A stretch of DNA of 64,000 bases. Source: Eublepharis macularius. Lineage: Eukaryota; Chordata; Lepidosauria; Squamata; Eublepharidae. The notes under the pieces were generated by a model that saw only the letters and a list, made by a program, of their open reading frames with translations, was not told the DNA's origin and searched no databases. The stretch spans positions 29,703,001-29,767,000 of the forward strand of contig NC_072807.1 in NCBI RefSeq assembly GCF_028583425.1. Reading direction: 5' to 3'. Both the position numbers and the translations under genes were made by a program. This document shows positions 1 to 12,800 of the stretch, one piece after another (the first letter of the stretch is position 1; each line of letters opens with the position of its first letter).

Positions 1-1676
1 GAAAACAGCATGTACCCCTTTCCTTGTCACGGCAGCAGCCACTCGATGTTGATGTTAATGAATTGAAATCTGGTGGCAAGAATATAAAGCAGCTAGTCCA
101 AAGTCCTTGAACCTCTGTGGTAGCAAGAAAAATATGGTGGTCCTTTTGGGTTGCTGCCCCCAGTTATGGAATGCCTTATGGAAGACCTCACAGGACCTCC
201 CGGAACAAACTAAAGTGCTGTTCCAGAGAACTTTTTGAGTTAGAGTGAATGAAAGGTAGCAGTGAGGCCATATTCTCTGAATCAGTTTTTTTTTAAATAT
301 AGTGTTGGTTTTTATTTTCAGTTATGATTTGTCAACCACCTTCAAGGCTGCCAGTATGGATAGGCCACAGAATGGATAGGTCTAACTGATTGATTAACTG
401 GTGAATAAGAAGGTGGGATCTCTATGCAATCCCATTCACAGGTTTTTCAGTAGCTGCCCCTGTTTTATGGAATAAAGTACCCACTTAGTTGGTATTTCAG
501 AGGGCCTGTAAGATTAGTTCTGGGGGGCATTTGGGCCCACCTAAAGGGGTGCAGTACAGAAATGGAGGGTTGAGATGGGGTTAGATGTTTGCTGGGGGGG
601 GGGGGGGCGGTGTTTCCATTGCTGTTGCTTTGTTGAAGGGACTCCTGAAAGCTCATACGCTGGAAATCTAGTTGGTCTCTAAGGTGCTATTGGACTTGAA
701 TCTTGCTATTGTACTACTTGTGATAATCTTATTTTGATTTTTATTATTCTTTGTTGATTTTGTGTATTGTTTCATGTTCTTACCTGGTTTGAGTTCCTGC
801 TTGTTTTGCGAGAGAGAGGTGAGCTTGTCAATCTTTTAAATAAAGAAATATAAAAATGCAATAAAGGCAGCTTTGTTATATAGTCCCATCTTTCCTCCAG
901 TGAGATCAGGGTGTCATACACAGCCCTTTCCTTCTCTTACCTTTACAGCATCCTTGGGAGTTAAGGCTAAGCTATGTGACTGATACAACACCCTGTTGTA
1001 GTGAATAGGGGTTTGAACCCACATCTCAAGTCATTGAGCACTCTTGAAAGTGATGCGACAGCTCATAAATGCAGTAAATATTTTCTTTTTTTGAGTAACA
1101 GCAAATGGAATGAGAATGTGACTCAGCCATTATTTGCTGTTTACTCACCTTATTTGTGTTCTACTTGCCAAGTGCATAGCTTAAGATCTCTTTGTTCAGA
1201 CTTCATGGCCAAGCTGTGATGGTGACCTTGAGCCAGGGATAGAGAGAGATCTCTTAAAGATTCTGTACACCTTGCTGACTCCGGGGCTTATGCATACAGA
1301 TAAGACTTCAGCATGAGGTGTGTGTACTCTGCTCTTGCCTTTCCCAAGCAGTCAAACAGGATAGTTAGTATCTCTGGGCTTCCCTTTGGTGTTAGCTGAC
1401 TAAAATGCTTACTGAAATAAATTGTAGAGGTGCACTTCTTAAAAATGTGCGGTGGTGTAAAACAGTAAGGGAGAGTAATTTAAACATCCTTTGGCCTTGA
1501 GCTCCGCAATACTTGACTTAGATGCAGGGCAATGGGCCCTTAATGAACAAGGAAGTTGGAAGGGGGACTTACATTGCAGATCTCACCACCTCCCTTTTCA
1601 AAATCCTTACGTGTATTTATCCCTTTGTTTTCATACATGAGTCTTCTGCAAAGATGTCTGTTTTCAGAGGTATAGT

Positions 1677-1987
1677 CAGGGCTTTTTTTCAGCCGGAACG
1701 TGGTGGAACAGAGTTCCGGCACCTCTTGAAAATGGTCACATGGCCTGTGGCCCCGCCCCCTGATCTCCAGACAGAGGGGAGTTTAGATTGCCCTCCACAC
1801 TGGGCGCAGAGGGCAATCTAAACTCCCCTCTGTCTGGAGATCAGGGGCGGGGCCACCACCCATGTGGCCATTTTCGCCAAGGACGATTTAAAGCTTAAAA
1901 AACTCCCCCCTTGTTCCAGCTGACCCAACATGACGTCATTGTGCGGTCCTGAGTTCTACCACCTCTTTTCCCAGAAAAAAAGCCCTG
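1677..1987. mobile_element. hAT-type MITE, family B (CAGGGCTTTTTTTC termini)
   Basis: The termini are CAGGGCTTTTTTTC and the complement GAAAAAAAGCCCTG. A perfect 8-bp target duplication GGTATAGT flanks it (1669-1676 and 1988-1995), the hallmark of hAT transposition. There is no transposase. The centre is a long hairpin with near-perfect arms at 1747-1795 and 1809-1856, differing by one C. Confidence 0.9.
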
Positions 1988-2419
1988 GGTATAGTTGATA
2001 ACACTGTGCAAAATTAATTAAACTAACTGTGGTTAGTGTGATTGCCAGAATGTGGCACAGTCCATGAACTGTGGTTATTTAGGATGGCATCAGAAATGAT
2101 TGGGCTTTAAGAGGGAGAGCCAGTACAGTGTGCTGAGGTCCTATCGATGACGGGGGGAAACCCAGGTTTAAATCTCAACTCAGCCATGCGGTGTGCTGGA
2201 TGCCCTTGGATTGCTGTTTCTCAACCCAACATGTCTCACGGGGTAATTGTGAAAATGTATGGAGGAAGGGGAAATACATTATGCTGCTCTTGAGTTTCTT
2301 GGAGGAAGGGTGGGATAAAATCTTAATGGAGTATTTGAAAGGGGGATTTGTGCACTTTACAGTTGATCAGAGGCGTCCATACTTGAGTTTCCATAGCAAG
2401 ACAAAATAACTGGGCTTAT

Positions 2420-2790
2420 ATAAGAACTGGGCTTATATACCACTCTTCTAGACAGATTCGTGCCCCACTCAGAGTGGAGAGCAAAGTCAAGGTTGTTATT
2501 ATCCCCACAGTATGGCTGGGACTGAGAGGAGCAGTTTACCCAAGGCCACCTGCTGAGCTCATGGTTGTAGCGGGATTCAAACCAGCCAAGTGCAGAATTG
2601 TAACCCAACCACAGCCACAACACCACAGCCAAGATAGGTGTTAAGGAGTCCTGGTTCAACAGTTGGTAGCTGAGTGGAGTGTCTTATCTAAGGCCACCTG
2701 CTGAGCTCAAGGCAGTAGTGGGATTCAAACCAGCAGAGTTCTGATTCACAGCCCAACCACTTAACTGCTATGCTACAGCAGCTAACTGCT
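2420..2790 (-). repeat. Two adjacent antisense MIR/CORE-like tRNA-SINE copies
   Basis: The first (about 2420-2640) reads accactcttctagacagattcg, a conserved middle, then ggattcaaacc and the antisense tRNA-like head. The second (about 2675-2790) repeats only the aaggccacctgctgagctc to tRNA-head part. The same subfamily occurs at 22545-22790 and 45733-45960. Confidence 0.7.
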
Positions 2791-3014
2791 TAGTTTGAAG
2801 CTCTCAAATGACCATGGGGATAACACTTTTTGAAAGTATTTTCTATTTAAAAATAAACTGGAAAGAAGGTGAGGTGTTACAAACACGGTGGGTAGTGGTG
2901 GTATAATTTTAGATTATAGGATAAATCACTCTTGATGTGCTTTATTGGGTCATTCTTGCATTGCAATGTAGTTTGGGGGCTATTTTTGCTTCAAGCTGAT
3001 GCCGTAGAAACAAA

Positions 3015-3102
3015 CAGGGCAATCCTATGGTGAGTTACTTCAGTCTAAGCCCATTGAAGTCAATGGGCTTAGACTGGAGTAACTCACCATAGGATTGCAC
3101 TG
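3015..3102. repeat. 88-bp palindromic element
   Basis: Arms of about 42 bp are complementary with only two mismatches around a tiny loop. The outer ends are CAGGGCAATCCTA and TAGGATTGCACTG. Related or partial copies are at 48256-48337, 58351-58393 and 63942-64000, so this is a dispersed foldback MITE. Confidence 0.8.
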
Positions 3103-3659
3103 TCAGCTCTGAAAGACTGTCTTCTCCCATGCATTAGGATAGCCTGCAGAGTCCCTACTTTGGGTACTGCATTTTTCGTAAGAGCGATGCTTGATGACTG
3201 TGCAAGGAGCCACTTTAGTGCTGGCCCCCACGTTATGGAATGCTTTATCCTGAGATATCTGCCTGCCACTTTTTTAAAAATTTACTCTGGGCTTTGATGA
3301 CCTTTGACACTTACATTGGCGATATTTGCTATCACTTTCTGTATTCTCACTTTCTGTTTCCTTTATTTTTCTTTCCTTGTTTTATTACGGTCAACTGTTT
3401 TTCAGTTTGATCATAAACTGCTTTGGGGGGGATGAATGGGTTGGAAAGGCAGAATGCTTTCAGTAAATAATTTTTTTAAAAACCCAACCCTCCCTGCACT
3501 GATGGAATTCTGCCACCGAAAACTGCTGCTCTGCAATATCCTGTGCGCTTGTAACCCAAATGAATTCCATTCTCTTTCCACCAGCAAGCAAATTTTGGCT
3601 GCAGAGATGCATTTGCTAATGAGTATCTCTTTTTTTTCTCCCCCGTTTTACACTTCCAG

Positions 3660-3855
3660 TTAATAACACATTAGTCTCCAGCTTTTGCTGTACGTTTGAG
3701 AAGCCGCTTCTCCCCCTGCTGCCAGAATTATGGAGCTCCCCTTCCGAAAAGAATTGGAGAAGTACAAGGAACTTGATGAAGATGAAATCCTGGGGAAGTT
3801 GTCGGAAGAAGAGTTGAAGCAGCTGGAATCCGTGCTGGATGACCTTGATCCAGAG
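3660..3855 (+). CDS. TMOD3: TMOD3 first coding exon (5' UTR 3660-3729, then residues 1-42)
   Basis: The acceptor is a pyrimidine-rich tract ending AG at 3658-3659 and the donor is GT at 3856. The ATG at 3730 opens [19 protein letters not shown], the first tropomyosin-binding helix. The exon ends in phase 0 after ...LDDLDPE. The 70 bases before the ATG are 5' UTR, so at least one further non-coding exon must lie upstream. Confidence 0.95.
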
Positions 3856-6800
3856 GTGTGTTTTCAGCCAACTAGACTAGCTCCTGGGGGCTAAATTAGA
3901 TTATCCTTTTTGGAGCTATATGGAAGCACTTCATATACTATCTTGGTTAGTAACCCCTACAACAGCTCTAGGGTAATAACTCATTATTGCAGAGGGGAGC
4001 AGAAATGGAAAGAGAGAGAGTGGCTTCCCTACTAAGTTACTCACTGAGTTTGTGGCTGGGATGAGATTTGAAGCGGAGACCTCAAATCGCAGCTGATTCT
4101 CTTGCTATTACTGTACACCAGCTCTTCTTTGGGTAAGAGCCAAAAATGAATGCCTTAATAGTACCTGGCAAAAAAAATAGTTCTCATTCCCGGATTATGT
4201 ATGTGAATGAAGGGACAAAACTTAACGGTTGGAGTGGGAGAATTCGGTACAAGAAACAATAGATCACTGGGGAAAGATTCTTTGTCATTCGGTAGATTGC
4301 CCTTAACTCATCCAAGACCACCCATCCATCATTTCCTGGTACACATCCAAAGAAGATGAATCTGCAACCTTCCAAGGCAACTGACTCCATTGCGAAACTG
4401 TCCTAGAAATTTTTCTTCCCTCAAAATCTATTTCACTGTAGAGTACAAGAAAATAGCCCCTTCCACTGTTGTCTCAGTAAGAGCAGCCTTTTAATGAACA
4501 GTTGGTGTAGTTAGTTTCCTAATTAACTGTGTAAAAATGGTCTTTGTTTTGCAGAATGCCCTTCTTCCAGCAGGATTTCGACAGAAGGACCAGACTATTA
4601 AAAAGCCCTCTGGTCCTTATGACAGAGAGAAACTCCTTGCATATCTGGAGAAACAAGCACTGGAGCATAAAGACAGGGAAGACGTTGTCCCTTACACAGG
4701 AGAAAAGAAAGGTAATTGTTTATGTGAATGTATCTCACTTCCTCCCACCATGCGCATAATGTCACTTGTGATTCAGGCACTCTGTATGAACGCACAAACC
4801 ATGTAAATGCATGCTCTCCTATAGTCAAGCAAGTTTATTGCCTGCACAACTGCAATGTCCAGTTGCATAGGCACTAAACTTGCTTGACTGTAGGAGAACA
4901 TGCAAGTGGAACACTTGGCTTATAAGTTATACTAAGTACATGGTAGGGGGATGGAACATGCCCCTCTGCTACACGTGGTGACGCTTAACTTGGTATTTTG
5001 CTACAGTGCTGTGTGGTTGATTGTGCCATGGCCCCAAAGGACTGTGTATGACATTTCACATGCCAAAGTGGACTTTACCGCTTCATTTGCCACTGCAAAC
5101 CACTTGCAACTCCCCAACAGCTAATTTTAAGGAATGGGGGACCTTCCAGAATGTCATGTAATGTGGGACAGGGTGGAAATTGGCAATATTGCCTTATGTC
5201 TGGCAATGCCCCCTTCCTCCATGCCCAAGCAGAAGATACTTCTGCTGATGGAAGAGCTATTTTATATTCAAGCTAACACGTATATTGCAATCCTGAATAA
5301 TAAGTTCCTTTAGTGTAGTCCAGAGGTCCCCAGTGTGGCATCTGTAGGTGCCATGGTGCCTGCTGACACCTTTTGCGGTACCTGTGCAATGTTTTTAGAA
5401 AGTGGGCAGATGTGTATATGCAAGGAAATATTTTTAAACCATACGCTCATTTTACCAGATGTTCTGTTAAACTGAGCTTCTGCCTGAAATGTGGAAGAGT
5501 TATTAGAATTATGCATTACCTCATTTCCTGACATTTTGTGGTTGGCTCCACCTCCTTGTGGTGGCCATTTTGCAGCTGCACCCACCACCCTATCTCAGAA
5601 TTCCAAATAGATTGAGCTTCCTGATCAATCTGAGCAATGATGACTGCCTTCAGATGGCTGTTAAAAAAGAAGACCTAGTGCAGCCAGGAGTGGCTTTATC
5701 CACAGATATTTCCTGGTGAGGAGAGAGGCTTTGACCTAGCTTTCCTTGCATTTCTTCAAATGGTGCATTCAGTATGATTTCATACAACACCCGCCATTAA
5801 CAGGTTTTTGTCCTGTATACCGTGGTGTGTGGGTGTTAAAAACATCTTTTAAATGTTATGGCTTCATTTGACATATGTCACATTCAACATAAGAACAAAC
5901 TGTAGTTTGCCATTACAAAAATGAACCTCAGATTTGCATGTACCCTCCTCCTCCCCTTGTGTGCCGCTCTGGATTTAGGTGTCCTGGTATGCAACAAACC
6001 ACAGTTCGTCTCTGAGTGTGAACCGCACACTGATGGTTTGTTGCCTCTACTTGGGATTCCAAAGTAGGACTGATCAAATGAATTAATCGCCCTGGCTTAA
6101 TCTTGGTTTCTAGGCAAGAAACAAACCATACTTTGCAGTTCAGGCAGGAGTATTATCACAAACGAACATTGCAGAGTATTGTGCGCTGCTGTTTCTGAGA
6201 AATGAACAATCTCATGTTGCCAAGCAGGAAATATTTTCAAACAGTTTGGAAGCTGGCATTAAGGCATAACACAGGTTTTTGTGCAGACCGATGTTACCAA
6301 CCAGACTGGTTTACGACAAGCAAACCTGTTTCTTCCTGACACGTTTGATGTTGGTCTGCAATTACCTGCTCCTAGAAAGGGAAAATGAAAGGCTGAGCAA
6401 TAATTGGAAGGGTGATTAGTGGGTACAGATCCCTTTTTTCAGAAGAGGCTCAGCCATCAGCCCAATTCATACATTACTTCTGTGGAGTGATTTTCTCTGG
6501 AAACTACTCACTGTTTAGTCACCCATGGTGCTTTGCTAACCTGTGAATCTTCAAGTTGTGTTGGGTTTCCCGGGTTAGCAGCTCAGTTAAAACCATGTGA
6601 GCCGCTGCAATGCGTGTACAGCCAGTCTGTCTTCAGGGCTTGTAGTTCTCTGAGTGACTGCTGTAGTTTCTTAGTCTCCAGAAATGTTCGTGTTTGTGGT
6701 TCTGAAAACCAAATAGTTTAGAAAAGTATCGCCTACATCTTTGCTTCTGTGAAATGTAGTGTGGTAGAACTGCAAAAAAAAGAAAGAAAGGAAACATGCA

Positions 6801-9800
6801 GAAGGAGTACAGCAGAGTCTTTCCCGTTCTTGGTTTATACTTCCCAAAGGGTAAAAAAGCACATCTTTGTGATCAACCAGTTGCCATAACTGGTACTGTC
6901 CCAGTTGTTGATGAAAAATACAATTGGCCATTGTTACCCAAGAGAGAACTGATGTAACTAACTTCCTTTCATGAAATGACATTTAAAAGTATAGATTTCA
7001 TTAATTCAACAATGGGAGCTTTGTGGTCAATGAATATCAGGAAGGGCTGTAATTAAACTTCATTGCAATCAAGAACTGTTCCGTTTGCAACCCTGGTCTT
7101 TCCGTACATGTCTGCTTGGAAGTCAGTCCCACAAAGTTCACTGGGACTTGCTCGTCTATAAGTGAGCAGGCTATTGCCACCAAAGCAGTGTTAGGTTAGT
7201 AGGCTGGCCTGCTGTTTCTTTGTTGAAATCACTGTAACTGAAGCTGTAACCAGACTGACTGAGCATAGAAATGGGAGGATCCTATGTTTCCAGACAGTCC
7301 ATCTCCAAAAGTGTTACAGTCCACAAGTCGCTCTTGATCATTGACTTCATTGTGTTTATTTCTTTCACATAACACACAGTTTATGAATTTACTGTTTTGA
7401 GGTGTGATGGCATTAGCCCACACCCGAACTGTGTGCTATGTCTGTAATGGGTAGTAGAAAGCCCCCACTCTCCTGGCTTTCCACAAACAATGCAAAACTG
7501 AATTATTCAAAAAGGCTTTTTACTCAGTTATGAGGGCTGTATTCTAGGGAGGGGGTCTCAGATGCTTCACTCGTAAGTTAGGGACCATCAACTTCACCCC
7601 TGCGTTGCCTTACATACTATCTGTTGCTTTAAATATGTGTTGAGCTACCTGTGCTTCATGTTGTCTAATGTCAGTCCCAGAATTGCTTATGTTCTGTTTC
7701 AGCATCTCTTCAGCTCCGTTTTGGATTCTTGCTAATGCCGTGTCTTTGTAAACTTGTGTTTATTTACCCTATGGCATTGTTTATGGAAATGTCCTTGATA
7801 CCAACTGTACTAATCTCACGCTGTGTAATCCACCTTGAGTCTCAGTGAGAAAGACAGATTATAAATGACATAAATAAACACAAAGAACCCAAACAAATAA
7901 ATAAAATAGTAGTGAGGACGAAGGGGCTTCAGCCATTCCCACCCCCTGTACTGTTTTCATGATTTGCTCCATTGGGGGGGTCTGCATGTGAACTGATGGG
8001 TTACACCCACAAAGTCCCCCAGTGGGACAAATAACTCCAGTTTCATGTTGGGAAAATGAGGGCTGGGGTCTGAAGCTCCCTGCCCCCTAGCTGTTGTTGG
8101 CCAAGTTGACCCTACACATGATAAATTGTAGTTTGGCCTTTACGTGGCTTTCGGAGAGTATCAGGTGAGCATATCGAGGTTAGAGATAGCAGTGGCTGCT
8201 AGCTATCGTGCCTAAATGGACTATCCCTGTTCAGAGGTAGGGATCTCTGAATGCCAATTACTGGGGTGAAGGGGGAGGTGCAACTACCTCCATGCTCACA
8301 GACATCTGGTTGGCTGATGTGGAAAACGGGGCTGGACTAGAGTTTTATAAAGTTTTCTGCATTAATGTTTGTAAAACATTAAATTGTTGGATGGGCTATT
8401 ATTCCATTTTACACATTACACTGCTTATCGTATGCGCTAGGCTTTGCTTCAAACACTTTCCACGACATCTATATCCCATTGTTTTCTGTGGCTTGGTTCT
8501 CAGTTCTCTTTAAAACTGCAGCATAACGAAGTTGAAAGGCATTCTCATGTATGTTTGCATATCTGGAGTGACCCAGTGTCAGCTGGCTTAGCATTAGATC
8601 CATTTTTAAATGTTTTTAATCTTTAGGAATTGTTCTTCTGGAAAATTCCAAGCTGGAAACTACAGCCAAATTTCCACTTCAGCCCTGTGGTTCTCTGTGC
8701 TTGTGTTAACAAAGCTTTCAGGTAATTGGTGAAGTCAGCAGGGAATTGTATACCTCTTAAAAATTCCTTTTGAATATTAGTTTGAATGCCAAAGGTGTTT
8801 TAGAGTGGACCGTACCTTTCGGCTTCAAGCCCCCAGTCTTGCACAGACCAGTTCACAGGCCGTTTGGAGCAGGATTCTGAATTGGTGAGGGTGGGGGGAC
8901 AAAGCACCCGTCCTCGCCATAGGAGCTGCTCAGATGCGGCCCTCAACACTGCAAAGGAAGGCCTCGCATCTCCCTTCTCAGAGCTCGGAATGCTATTGGG
9001 GTTGTTTCTTTGTGTCATTTCAGTTGTGATAGTTGCAAAAATGCAGGCATTCCATATGGGAGGGGTTAACCCCCCCCCCCCCACACACACAATTTTTAAA
9101 AAGAAGTGTTCTGATTTTTCTGCAAACCTTACATTTTTCTTTTGCTGAGTGAACCCTGATGTGTAATTGGGGGGGGGGGGAACAGATGTTCTCTTAGTTC
9201 TCTAATCTCTGTGACCTCACCTACTTGAGTTGTATTTGTTTTTCCGCTGTACGTAATCTCCCCAGTAGTCCTCCAAAGCTCTTATGCTGTTATGCTCAGA
9301 AGTGTTATGCTCAGAAGTGTTTTCCCAGTTTCGAGCTAAGCAGTCGGCCATGTCTCCTCATGTGATCTCCTCTTGAAGTAAATGAAATGTTCTGAAGTAA
9401 TCAGAAAAATTACTTCTGCGACCCCTTCTGAGATTTTTTTTTAAAAAAATGCTTCTGCTGCGTTGTGTGTGAGGGGGGGGGCTGGGGAATCTCCCAAGTG
9501 TTCTGGGCCTTTCGCCCAAAAGTTAGGTCATTGTTTCCAAAGACTGAAGAGATCTTACCCCTAAAATAAGCTGAAGCTGAAGCACAGGCTCATTACAGGT
9601 GAGCCTGAACGAGATGAGGCTTGTAGGTAGAACTGTGTCTTATGGCACCAACTTCCTGTTGCAGGAAGTTTTCTTTAAGAGGGAAGCCGCTCATAATAGG
9701 CTCAGTTGCCGCATTTAAAAATAGCCCCGCGATATTAATATTGGGCCTCACATATCGGAGCCAATCCTGTGCGTGTTCATTTGGAAATAAGTCGTGTGCA

Positions 9801-12800
9801 GGTCAGTGAGCAGGTGTGCTTAGGATTGCCAACCTAGGGCTGTGTGGTAAGTGTGTGTTGCCTTCTGCAGGTGCTGCTTTGGGGATGGGGCAGGGAGGAG
9901 TGGAGCAGCCATGGATGCCTAGAAACCTCTTTAAGGCTTTCCCTGCAGGCTGTTTTTCTGCGCGAGGTTCCCACCTGCCCCAAGCAGCTTCTCCACGCAT
10001 TTGCTTGCTCGTGAGATTGAGTAGAAAAGCAGCCTGCAGGAAAGGTTCAGGCCGCATCCTCTTTCTTCAGGCACACCCCCCCCCCCGCCAAAACATGCAC
10101 ACACTGGTCTTCTGTTTAAATTTGCAGCCGCACATGGTTACTGTTTATTTTTTAGATAAAGAAAGCAGGAGGCTGCTGCATAGATTTGCCGTGTAATGTT
10201 TGCTGTTGGTTTTTACTTTGCCCTTCCCCCTAAGAGCTTGGGGCAGTAGACATTGTCCCCCACCCCCACCCCATGCACCACTGTTTTATCCTCATAACAT
10301 CCCGGAAGGTAGGCTAGGCAGAGTGTGTGCAGTAGACCCAGCAAGCTTCCCAGCAGAGTGGGGATTTGAGTGAGAGTTTCTCCTAGTTTACTCCATTTGC
10401 CACACCACACCAGCTCTTAGTTTGGCTTCCAGGCCATGTCATTTCTGTGGATACCATATTGCTGGTGTTGAACATGAAGAGTAGCTTGGTTAGCCAGAGC
10501 AGGACAGCAGCATGCCACCATCCTGGGTTCCTTGGATGCTCTAGGTGAGGGAATTCTCTACTGTACCTGCTCCTTCTTTCCCAGTAAGTGTTGTCGGAAG
10601 TTTGTAATAATACAAAGCAGTTTGTAATAATACAAACTGCTTTCTGCTTCAGCAAGAAGGGGGTGTGAGGGGGAGGAAGGACCTTGCTGGCCACTTCTAG
10701 CGCTCTGCGCAAATAGCATTCTGTTGTTAGCCAGGGTGAATGACGGCTGCTTGACAGAAATGCTTTGCCGAGGCAGTCCAGAGTAAGTACTTCAGGATGG
10801 GGGGATGACAGCACATCGATGATCTTTGTGTGCTTGCCTAGCTTCCATAATATTATTCTGAACATAGGATTTGGAAACCTGGAATATTTGGGCAGGGGAA
10901 AGTAAGAAAGGGTGCAGTAGTCAGTTGTGAAACTTCCGTTCTTTGGGAGAAGTTACGCAGCGCCAAGTTAAATAATGGAAATGGATCAACAGGAAAAGCA
11001 CGCGTCTGGGTGCTGGCAGTTGCTCCTGGAAAATACACCCTGTGCCCAACTGTACAGTTGCCATTCTGTTGTTGAGGGGTGGCAGCTCGTGTGTGTCAGA
11101 AAATCGCCTCGGAGCAACCCTTTTCTTAAGCCAATTCTGTTTTAATAATTGAATTATTCCCCACTGCATATCATATCCAAAAACTCCAGTTACATAGGAA
11201 GGAAAAGCTATTGTAAAGGGAATCGCCTACAAAAAAGGAAGTGGGAGAGGAAGAAGAGAACAAATATACAATCTTGTTGAGATCTCTCATGGTTATTCCA
11301 CCAAGAGAGTAGCAAATTTATTTATTTGCTTACTTTATTTATACCTTCCCTTCTTCCCCAGCGGGGCCCCAAACAGCTTACATTATTCTCCTCTTCTCTA
11401 TTTCATCCTCACAACAACCCTGTGAAGTAGGTTAGGCTGAGTGTGTGTGACTGGCCCAAGATCACCCAGCGAGCTTTCATGTCACACTGGGGATTTGAAC
11501 CTGGGTCTCCCAGTTTGTAATCCAACACACTAACCACTGCACCACACTGGCTGTCTTTTATTATGGCAAGTGCTTCACAATCTTTATGTGCTACTTCAAT
11601 GCTTTTGCAAGCCCAGTATGGGCCACATGAACATGTTACAGTGAATCAGGCCATTGGTCTTATCTCCTGAGACTTTCAGGTAGTCTCCAAGGTCTTTCCC
11701 AACACCTGCCACCTGTGATCCTTAATTGTAGGTGCAGGGGATTGAACCATCAGATGTTCTACATGCCGTGGCCTTTATCCAGTGATCCACAGCCTCATTA
11801 CTGACAGATACGGACTCAAGCATAAGCATATGGCTTATCTAGGTTGGAGGTGGCTCTTGAATCCATTCTCCCAGATCCAAGTCCAGTTTTGCTGTCTCAT
11901 CAGCCACCAGTTCCAGGACTGAATATTCTGCTAGTTTCCAGCGTTGTAACATTGCCAGAAAGGGATGCAGACATTTTGAATTGTTTTTAATCTCTATGTT
12001 TTTCAACTAGGGATAAAGCTTGCCAGGGTATGTGACCCACAAAAATAAATATCCAGCAAACCAAACCAGATGGTGGACAGCTAGAAAGCAGACTCAACGT
12101 TGTATTCATCACCCCCGCCCCACCCCCCTTTTTGCAAGGAAAATATTCTTCCAAAGCGAAGTCCGTTTCTAAGATATGAAATGCAAAGCCTTAATAACTA
12201 AACTGGACTGCATTTTCATATAGCACGTGCAAGCTGGTCTGCAGACAAATCCCAGAAACAAGATGCGTGTTGTCAACCGAAGTGTCACAAAACTGTGTGC
12301 AACATACAAGGTTTTGTTCCCTCAAACTCTCCATCAGGTTGGATGTTCAGTCCAGGGAAGGGGGGGGAGTGAGAAACAGAAAATCAGGTGACTCTGAGCC
12401 TTTAAATGGAATACAGGGTGGGCTGTGGGCTAAATGGGAAGAGATGGTGCTGGATATGAAACTTCAGACTGCACCGAAGACTGCTGTGCCAATGAGAGAG
12501 AGAGGAGGGAAATGGCGTTTTCCCTTAGTGAATAACAAAAGGCAGCAGTTATTCACCCTTCCGGCTCTAAACAAGACATGCAGGTCCATTATAAGGCAGA
12601 GAGCAAAAGTAAAAGGGGCCAATCACAAACGGTCGTCGGAATTCTGCAAGTGAAGCAGCATCCTCCCCTGGTGGCAGCTGTTTCTGGAGGGATGCTGTCC
12701 CCGGACACAAAGTCCTGAGTTCTTTTGAAGCACTTCCTGCTCCCGTGAGGGGGAGGAAAGTTGGGCTAGTTGCTTTGGGGAAGAGATACTTTAGGAAAGA

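Larger units (their letters stand above)
1..3659 (+). other. TMOD3: TMOD3 intron 1 (3' part), repeat-rich, no exon seen
   Basis: This stretch precedes the first coding exon. It holds LINE-derived debris (for example 110-240, and 3210-3440 with ttatggaatg), a poly-G run near 594-607, a hAT MITE at 1677-1987, two tandem antisense MIR-like SINE copies at about 2420-2790 and an 88-bp palindrome at 3015-3102. No conserved coding segment was recognised. Confidence 0.7.

Noticed and set aside
10383..10865. 160-codon minus-strand ORF
   Set aside because: It overlaps an antisense SINE and shows no family resemblance.
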